Shown piece after piece: positions 59,564 to 64,000 of a DNA stretch of 64,000 nt. The stretch lies in the NCBI RefSeq assembly GCF_018069625.1, contig NZ_CP072941.1, forward strand, positions 5,952,001-6,016,000, in the 5' to 3' direction. Positions within the stretch are counted from its first letter, which is position 1; each line of letters begins with the position of its first letter. The notes under the pieces were generated by a model, which searched no databases, was not told the origin of the DNA, and saw nothing but the letters and a program-made list of their open reading frames with translations. The position numbers were made by a program, and so were the translations under genes. Source of the DNA: Streptomyces yatensis (lineage in GTDB: Bacteria > Actinomycetota > Actinomycetes > Streptomycetales > Streptomycetaceae).

Positions 59564-60361
59564 GTGATGAGTGAGCAGCGGTACGGGGAGTGGGTCGCGG
59601 TCCGCAGGGACGGCTTCGTGGCCGAGCTGGTGCTGGACCGGCCCAAGGCCATGAACGCCGTCTCCTCCGAGATGGCGCGCTGCATCACGGCGGCCTGCGC
59701 GGCCCTGTCCGAGGACCGTGACGTGCGGGCCGTCGTGCTGACCTCGACCCATGAGCGGGCCTTCTGCGTGGGCGCGGACCTCAAGGAGCGCAACTCGCTC
59801 TCCGACGCCGAGATGCAGCGGCACCGGCCGGTCTCCCGCGCCGCCTACACCGGGGTGCTGGAGCTGCCGATGCCCGCCATCGCCGCGGTGCACGGCTTCG
59901 CGCTGGGCGGCGGTTTCGAGCTGGCCCTGTCCTGCGACGTGATCGTCGCGGACCCCACCGCCGTGGTGGGGCTGCCGGAGGTGTCGGTCGGGGTGATCCC
60001 GGGCGGCGGCGGCACCCAGCTGCTGCCGCGCCGGGTGGGCGCCGCGCGCGCCGCCGAGCTGATCTTCTCCGCCCGCCGGGTGGCCGCCGCGGAGGCCCAT
60101 GAGCTGGGCCTGGTGGACCGGCTGGCGGCGGAGGGCGAGGACCGGGCCGAGGCGCTGGAGCTGGCCCGCGGCATCGCCGCCAACTCCCCGGTGGGCCTGC
60201 GGGCCGCCAAGAAGGCGCTGCGGCTGGGGCAGGGGCTGGATCTGCGGGCCGGTCTGGAGGTCGAGGACGCGGCGTGGCGGACGGTGGCCTTCTCCGGCGA
60301 CCGGGCGGAGGGTGTTGCCGCGTTCAACGAGAAGCGGTCGCCGAACTGGCCGGGGGAGTGA
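59564..60361 (+). CDS. Enoyl-CoA hydratase/isomerase family protein
   Basis: A 265-aa crotonase-fold enzyme (264 aa from ATG 59567, which directly follows GTG 59564). The oxyanion-hole segments FCVGADLKERN and VHGFALGGGFELALSCD are clear; the Glu in LPEVSVGVIPGGGGTQLLPR is the second catalytic acid position. It hydrates or isomerises short-chain enoyl-CoAs in fatty-acid or branched-chain catabolism. It stands alone; the right flank is repetitive. Confidence 0.9.
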   Translation: MMSEQRYGEWVAVRRDGFVAELVLDRPKAMNAVSSEMARCITAACAALSEDRDVRAVVLTSTHERAFCVGADLKERNSLSDAEMQRHRPVSRAAYTGVLELPMPAIAAVHGFALGGGFELALSCDVIVADPTAVVGLPEVSVGVIPGGGGTQLLPRRVGAARAAELIFSARRVAAAEAHELGLVDRLAAEGEDRAEALELARGIAANSPVGLRAAKKALRLGQGLDLRAGLEVEDAAWRTVAFSGDRAEGVAAFNEKRSPNWPGE

Positions 60362-60749
60362 GCGGCGGGTCGGCCGGGCGGCCCTGTCTGGCTGGGCGGG
60401 CCGGGGAGGCCGGTCTGGCCGGGCGGGCCGGGGGCTGAGAAGCACCTCTGCCGTCCGTCGGACCGGCTGGGCTGGCCCGGGGGAGAGAAGCACGTCCGCC
60501 GTCCGTCGGACCGGCTGGGCTGGCCGGGGGTGAGAAGCACGTTCACCGTCCGTCGGACCGGCCTGTGCCGGGGGAGTAGGGGGCCGGGGGAGTAGGGATC
60601 CCGGACCGGGGAAGCTGACCGGATCCGGGGAGTGGCCCCGGCCCGGGGAGCGCGCGGTCACCGGGGGTGACCGTTCGCTCGGATACCCGGGGTGAACGGC
60701 CCGCAGCGGATTGTTCTCGACGTTCTTACGCTGGAGAGCAGAGCGAACG
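60362..60749. other. Repetitive spacer between the hydratase and GGDEF genes
   Basis: About 390 bp. The left part is GGGCGGGCCGGG-type low complexity, the middle is the 47-bp tandem repeat, and the right part (60590-60749) is CCGGGGA-rich with the GGDEF gene's promoter, for which TTACGCT near 60726 is a plausible -10. No gene. Confidence 0.5.
60437..60580. repeat. 47-48-bp tandem repeat
   Basis: Three units marked by GAGAAGCAC at 60437, 60485 and 60532 and CCGTCCGTCGGACCGG in each; the latter contains the inverted repeat CCGTCCG..CGGACCGG, so each unit can form a hairpin. Confidence 0.85.
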
Positions 60750-61982
60750 ATGCATGGCCGTGAGGAATGCGAGGCCGTCGTGACGGACAACGGGGAGATC
60801 GGCGGACGGCCCGTCGGGGTCGATGGACGATTGCGGGCCGTCGTGGGGCTCGCCCAGGGGATGGCGGCGGCGCACACCCCGCAGGAGTCGGTGGGTGCGG
60901 CGGCCGAGGCGGCCCGCCGGGCCCTCGACGGCGGCTTCGCGGCGATCTCGGTGTGGGAGCGTGCGCGGGGGCGGCTGCGGGTGCTGGTCAACGTGGGTGA
61001 GCTGATGGCGGGCGAGGAGCCGCTGCCGGAGGACGAGTCGTATCCGGTGCACGACTTCCCGGAGATCGCCGAGTTCCTGCATGAGCACTGGGCCGCGGGC
61101 GGGGAGCCGCACGCCTGGGTCGAGACCGCCGACGGCGTACGTCCCGGCGCGGCCCCGCCCGGCCGTCAGGGCGCGCCCCCCAGCGGTAGCTGGGGGAGGG
61201 TGGCCGCCCTGCGGCGGCGCGGCCGGGGCAGCTGTGTGGTGGCCCCGATCGTGCTGCACGGGCGGGCGTGGGGCGAGCTGTATGTGGCCCGGGCGGCCGG
61301 ACGTCCCGTCTTCGACCGCGACGACGCCGACTTCGCGACCGTGCTGGCCTCGGTGACCGCCGCCGGGCTGGCCCAGACCGAACGCCTGGAGGAGGCCCGC
61401 CGCCTCGCCTTCACCGATCCGCTGACCGGCCTCGGCAACCGCCGCGCGGTGGACATACGGCTGGACGAGGCGCTGGAGGCGTACCACGCGGACGGCACCG
61501 TGGTGAGCCTGGTGGTCTGCGATCTCAACGGCCTCAAGCGGGTCAACGACACGCTGGGCCATGCGGTGGGCGATCGCCTGCTGGAACGGTTTGGCTCGCT
61601 GCTCTCGCTGTGCGGCGCGATGCTGCCCGGGGCGCTGGTGGCCCGGCTGGGCGGCGACGAGTTCTGCCTGTTGGGGGTCGGGCCCCCGGCGGACGAGGTG
61701 GTGCGGGTGGCGGATGAGCTGTGCCGGCGGGCCGCCGAGCTGGAGATGGGGGAGGGGGTTGCCTGCGGGATCGCTTCCACGGGCGATCCGATCGGGCCGG
61801 TGCCGTCGGCCCGCCGCCTCTTCCGCTTGGCGGACGCGGCGCAGTATCGGGCGAAGGCGGCGCGGTCGCTCAAGCCGGTGGTGGCGGGGCGGGATGGGGG
61901 TACGGAGGATTCGGTGATCCGCCTGGCCGATACGTCTGCTGCGCACCCGCCGGAGCGGCGCCGCTTCCGGGGCCGCCGCTAG
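60750..61982 (+). CDS. cdgE: GAF-GGDEF diguanylate cyclase (CdgE-like)
   Basis: A 410-aa soluble cyclic-di-GMP synthase. An N-terminal GAF-like sensor domain (about 25-210) precedes a GGDEF domain beginning FTDPLTGLGNRRAVDIRLDE; the active site ARLGGDEFCLLG is intact (GGDEF at 301-305). The R-x-x-D inhibitory site is not present upstream of it. The position, one gene before hutH, matches cdgE of S. coelicolor from memory. Residues about 143-149 are encoded by a CCCCCAGC-GGTA-GCTGGGGG hairpin repeat that appears inserted in frame in the GAF domain. ATG 60750 is used; GTG 60780 is possible. Confidence 0.85.
   Translation: MHGREECEAVVTDNGEIGGRPVGVDGRLRAVVGLAQGMAAAHTPQESVGAAAEAARRALDGGFAAISVWERARGRLRVLVNVGELMAGEEPLPEDESYPVHDFPEIAEFLHEHWAAGGEPHAWVETADGVRPGAAPPGRQGAPPSGSWGRVAALRRRGRGSCVVAPIVLHGRAWGELYVARAAGRPVFDRDDADFATVLASVTAAGLAQTERLEEARRLAFTDPLTGLGNRRAVDIRLDEALEAYHADGTVVSLVVCDLNGLKRVNDTLGHAVGDRLLERFGSLLSLCGAMLPGALVARLGGDEFCLLGVGPPADEVVRVADELCRRAAELEMGEGVACGIASTGDPIGPVPSARRLFRLADAAQYRAKAARSLKPVVAGRDGGTEDSVIRLADTSAAHPPERRRFRGRR
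61177..61196 (+). repeat. Hairpin repeat inside the GGDEF gene
   Basis: CCCCCAGC (61177-61184), loop GGTA, GCTGGGGG (61189-61196): a perfect 8-bp stem with a tetraloop. Strings of this kind are common between Streptomyces genes as far as I remember; here it lies inside a coding sequence and keeps the frame. Confidence 0.7.
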
Positions 61983-62085
61983 GGCGCACATGGCGCGCTC
62001 CGTTCCCCCACCCCGGGCGGGGCTCGCCCGGGACCCCGATGGGGCTCCGCCCCGGCCCCGGCGTACGCGCGAGACGCGTTTCGTT

Positions 62086-62154
62086 CCCCACCCCGCCCCT
62101 TCCCGTAACCGGGGCTCCGCCCCGGACCCGCTCCTCAAACGCCGGAGGGGCTGG
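62086..62154 (+). repeat. GC-rich extragenic repeat, copy c
   Basis: Nearly identical to copy a: CCCCACCCCGCCCCTTCCC, GGGGCTCCGCCCCGGACCC, GCTCCTCAAACGCCGGAGG and GGCTGG. Confidence 0.75.
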
Positions 62155-62227
62155 AAGACGGGGCGCCGCGCCCCCTCGGATCCAACGAGCCGCCCCCTCG
62201 GGACCGACGGGCTGAGCCCCCAACTCT

Positions 62228-62300
62228 CAGCCCCTCCGGCGATTGAGGAGCGGGGTCCGGGGCGGAGGCCCCCTTCGGGAAGGGTCGGACCCCGGTTCGG
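62228..62300 (-). repeat. GC-rich extragenic repeat, copy d (inverted)
   Basis: The reverse complement of the same modules: CAGCCCCTCCGGCGATTGAG, GAGCGGGGTCCGGGGCGGAG and CCCTTCGGGAAGGG. It faces copy c 74 bp away, making an inverted pair. Confidence 0.7.
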
Positions 62301-62314
62301 GGAGGGTTGGCGGG

Positions 62315-62343
62315 GTGACAGGGTGCGATTCACTCTCTAGGGT
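62315..62343 (+). promoter_or_regulatory. hutH promoter GTGACA-N17-TAGGGT
   Basis: GTGACA (62315-62320) and TAGGGT (62338-62343) with a 17-bp spacer predict a start at about 62350, 0-8 nt before ATG 62352 or ATG 62358, so the mRNA is leaderless or nearly so. Confidence 0.65.
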
Positions 62344-62351
62344 GCCTGAAT

Positions 62352-63896
62352 ATGGATATGCACTCTGTGGTCGTGGGGACGTCCGGAACGACCGCCGACG
62401 ATGTCATCGCCGTGGCACGCGGCGCAGCGCGCGTCGAGGTCTCCGAGGCGGCGCTCGAGGCCGTCGCGGCCTCGCGGCAGGTGATCGACGATCTCGCCGC
62501 CAAGCCCGAGCCCGTCTACGGCGTCTCCACCGGCTTCGGCGCGCTCGCCGTACGTCACATCAGCCCCGAGCTCCGCGCCCAGCTGCAGCGCAACATCGTC
62601 CGTTCGCACGCCGCCGGCATGGGCGCGCGGGTCGAGCGCGAGGTGGTGCGGGCGCTGATGTTCCTGCGGCTGAAGACGCTCGCGTCCGGCCGTACCGGGG
62701 TCCGGCCCGTCGTGGTCGGGACGATGGCCGCGCTCCTCAACGCGGGGATCACCCCCGTGGTGCACGAATACGGTTCGCTGGGCTGCTCCGGGGACCTCGC
62801 GCCGCTGTCCCACTGCGCGCTGACCCTGATGGGCGAGGGCGAGGCCGAGGGTCCGGACGGGGTGGTGCGCCCGGCCGGCGAGCTGCTGGCCGAGCACGGT
62901 ATCGAGCCGGTCGAGCTCCGCGAGAAGGAGGGGCTCGCGCTGCTCAACGGCACGGACGGGATGCTCGGCATGTTGATCATGGCCTGCGCCGATCTCGCCC
63001 GGCTGTTCACCGTCGCCGATGTGACCGCCGCCCTCTCGCTGGAAGCGCTGCTCGGCACCGACCGCGTCCTCGCACCCGAGCTCCACGCCATCCGCCCCCA
63101 CCCGGGGCAGGCCGCCAGCGCCGCCAACATGCTGCGGGTGCTGGAGGGTTCGGGGCTCACCGGGCACCACCAGGACGACGCGCCGCGCGTCCAGGACGCG
63201 TACTCGATCCGCTGCGCCCCGCAGGTCGCGGGCGCGGGCCGGGACACCCTCGCGCACGCCCGGCTGGTCGCCGACCGCGAGCTGGCCTCCGCGGTGGACA
63301 ACCCCGTCGTCCTGCCGGACGGTCGGGTGGAGTCCAACGGCAACTTCCACGGCGCCCCCGTGGCGTACGTCCTGGACTTCCTCGCCATCGCGGCGGCCGA
63401 CCTCGCCTCGATCGCCGAGCGCCGCACCGACCGGCTGCTGGACAAGAACCGCTCCCACGGCCTGCCGCCCTTCCTGGCCGGCGACCCGGGCGTGGACTCG
63501 GGGCTGATGATCGCCCAGTACACCCAGGCGGCGCTGGTCAGCGAGATGAAGCGGCTGGCGGTGCCCGCCTCGGTCGACTCCATCCCGTCCTCCGCGATGC
63601 AGGAGGACCATGTCTCGATGGGCTGGTCGGCGGCGCGCAAGCTGCGTACGGCGGTGGACAACCTGGCCCGTGTCCTGGCCGTCGAGCTGGTCGCCGCCAC
63701 CCGCGGCGTCGAGCTGCGCGAGGGGCTGGAGCCCGCGCCCGCGAGCCGGGCGGTGCTGGCGGCGGTGCGCCGGGCGGGCGTCGAGGGGCCGGGCGGGGAC
63801 CGCTATCTGGCGCCCGACTTGGCGGCGGCGGACGCGTTCGTACGATCCGGAAAGCTGATCGAGGCCGTGGAGTCGGTGACGGGCCACCTGGACTGA
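62352..63896 (+). CDS. hutH: Histidine ammonia-lyase
   Basis: A 514-aa MIO-dependent lyase deaminating histidine to urocanate, the first step of histidine use. YGVSTGFGALA supplies the catalytic Tyr. The MIO loop reads GSLGCSGDLAPLSH, so the self-cyclising tripeptide is Cys-Ser-Gly (145-147) rather than the more usual Ala-Ser-Gly. LLNGTDGMLGM, QDAYSIRCAPQV and a later SIPSSAMQEDHVSMG are standard. The first codons (MDMHS) give two possible ATGs, 62352 and 62358. No other hut genes are within the window. Confidence 0.94.
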   Translation: MDMHSVVVGTSGTTADDVIAVARGAARVEVSEAALEAVAASRQVIDDLAAKPEPVYGVSTGFGALAVRHISPELRAQLQRNIVRSHAAGMGARVEREVVRALMFLRLKTLASGRTGVRPVVVGTMAALLNAGITPVVHEYGSLGCSGDLAPLSHCALTLMGEGEAEGPDGVVRPAGELLAEHGIEPVELREKEGLALLNGTDGMLGMLIMACADLARLFTVADVTAALSLEALLGTDRVLAPELHAIRPHPGQAASAANMLRVLEGSGLTGHHQDDAPRVQDAYSIRCAPQVAGAGRDTLAHARLVADRELASAVDNPVVLPDGRVESNGNFHGAPVAYVLDFLAIAAADLASIAERRTDRLLDKNRSHGLPPFLAGDPGVDSGLMIAQYTQAALVSEMKRLAVPASVDSIPSSAMQEDHVSMGWSAARKLRTAVDNLARVLAVELVAATRGVELREGLEPAPASRAVLAAVRRAGVEGPGGDRYLAPDLAAADAFVRSGKLIEAVESVTGHLD

Positions 63897-63899
63897 ACC

Positions 63900-63986
63900 G
63901 GCCGCGTGGACGGCTGAGGCTATGTGGACGGCTGAGGCCGCGTGGACGGCTGAGGCCGCGTGGACGGAAGAGGCCGCGTGGATTGA
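63900..63986. repeat. 18-bp tandem repeat GGCCGCGTGGACGGCTGA
   Basis: Four full units (63900, 63918, 63936, 63954) and a partial fifth, starting 3 bp behind the hutH stop. Units differ by one to three bases. Confidence 0.9.
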
Positions 63987-64000
63987 GCGGTCCGCCCGGG

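Larger units (their letters stand above)
61983..62351. other. Repeat-rich spacer upstream of hutH
   Basis: 369 bp with two copies of the GC-rich extragenic repeat in opposite orientation (62086-62154 forward, 62228-62300 reversed), which can pair with each other into a long hairpin, followed by the hutH promoter. No gene. Confidence 0.7.

Overview
The window is chromosomal DNA of a Streptomyces or a very close relative. It has very high GC throughout, many GTG starts, short or leaderless 5' ends with TAnnnT -10 boxes, and actinobacterial gene families such as AfsQ1/AfsQ2/SigQ, the acyl-CoA carboxylase epsilon subunit, a pH-sensing-type class III adenylate cyclase and histidine ammonia-lyase. 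The gene order resembles, from memory, the S. coelicolor SCO4880-SCO4932 neighbourhood; no alignment was run. I see no tRNA, rRNA, CRISPR array, prophage or intact insertion sequence.

Layout. (1) 1-1696: end of a CoA-transferase gene, a GC-rich repeat tract and a phosphotransferase. (2) 1742-10399: a cell-wall glycopolymer locus of sialic-acid/Kdn type. It holds an acyltransferase, a polysialyltransferase-like protein, a GT2, a DUF6716-like transferase, a CMP-nonulosonate synthetase fused to a HAD phosphatase, a NeuB-type synthase and a GT52-like protein. From family knowledge it probably makes a teichulosonic-acid-like polymer. (3) 10664-12513: an M20 peptidase/amidohydrolase and a SLOG protein. 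(4) 12877-19813: a nucleoside uptake and pyrimidine salvage operon (BMP lipoprotein, ATPase, two permeases, cytidine deaminase, thymidine phosphorylase). (5) 20346-26447: LysR/MFS pair, alpha/beta-hydrolase-like protein, adenosine deaminase, a small secreted protein, PspC and VanZ proteins. (6) 26561-31408: lipoprotein-afsQ2-afsQ1 facing sigQ, then a uridine-kinase-like gene. (7) 31501-35057: a three-gene island for late steps of protocatechuate/gallate meta-cleavage (MFS, PDC lactonase, oxalomesaconate hydratase). (8) 35200-43825: deoC with two aldehyde dehydrogenases, a PH-domain protein, a PGM2-like mutase and purine nucleoside phosphorylase, the last two separated by a 1.4 kb repeat island. 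(9) 44041-49370: cyclotransferase, LpdA-like flavoprotein, DeoR and TetR regulators, membrane esterase. (10) 49485-56088: acyl-CoA carboxylase genes (biotinylated alpha, beta, epsilon), Maf and biotin ligase. (11) 56236-63896: adenylate cyclase, unusual P450, enoyl-CoA hydratase, GAF-GGDEF protein and hutH.

How the genes work together. Five separated transcription units form one nucleoside salvage pathway: import, deamination (cdd, add), phosphorolysis (deoA, punA), pentose-phosphate mutation (PGM2-like), aldol cleavage (deoC) and probable acetaldehyde oxidation (ALDH pair). Four of these units carry the same palindrome, CTACGCGCGTAG, in or beside the promoter; I infer one dedicated repressor. 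A second theme is repetitive DNA. An 85-bp inverted-repeat core occurs in three copies, two of them head-to-head. GC-rich extragenic repeats recur, a 54-bp perfect palindrome follows the deoR-family gene, and minisatellites lie just behind the stop codons of about nine genes.
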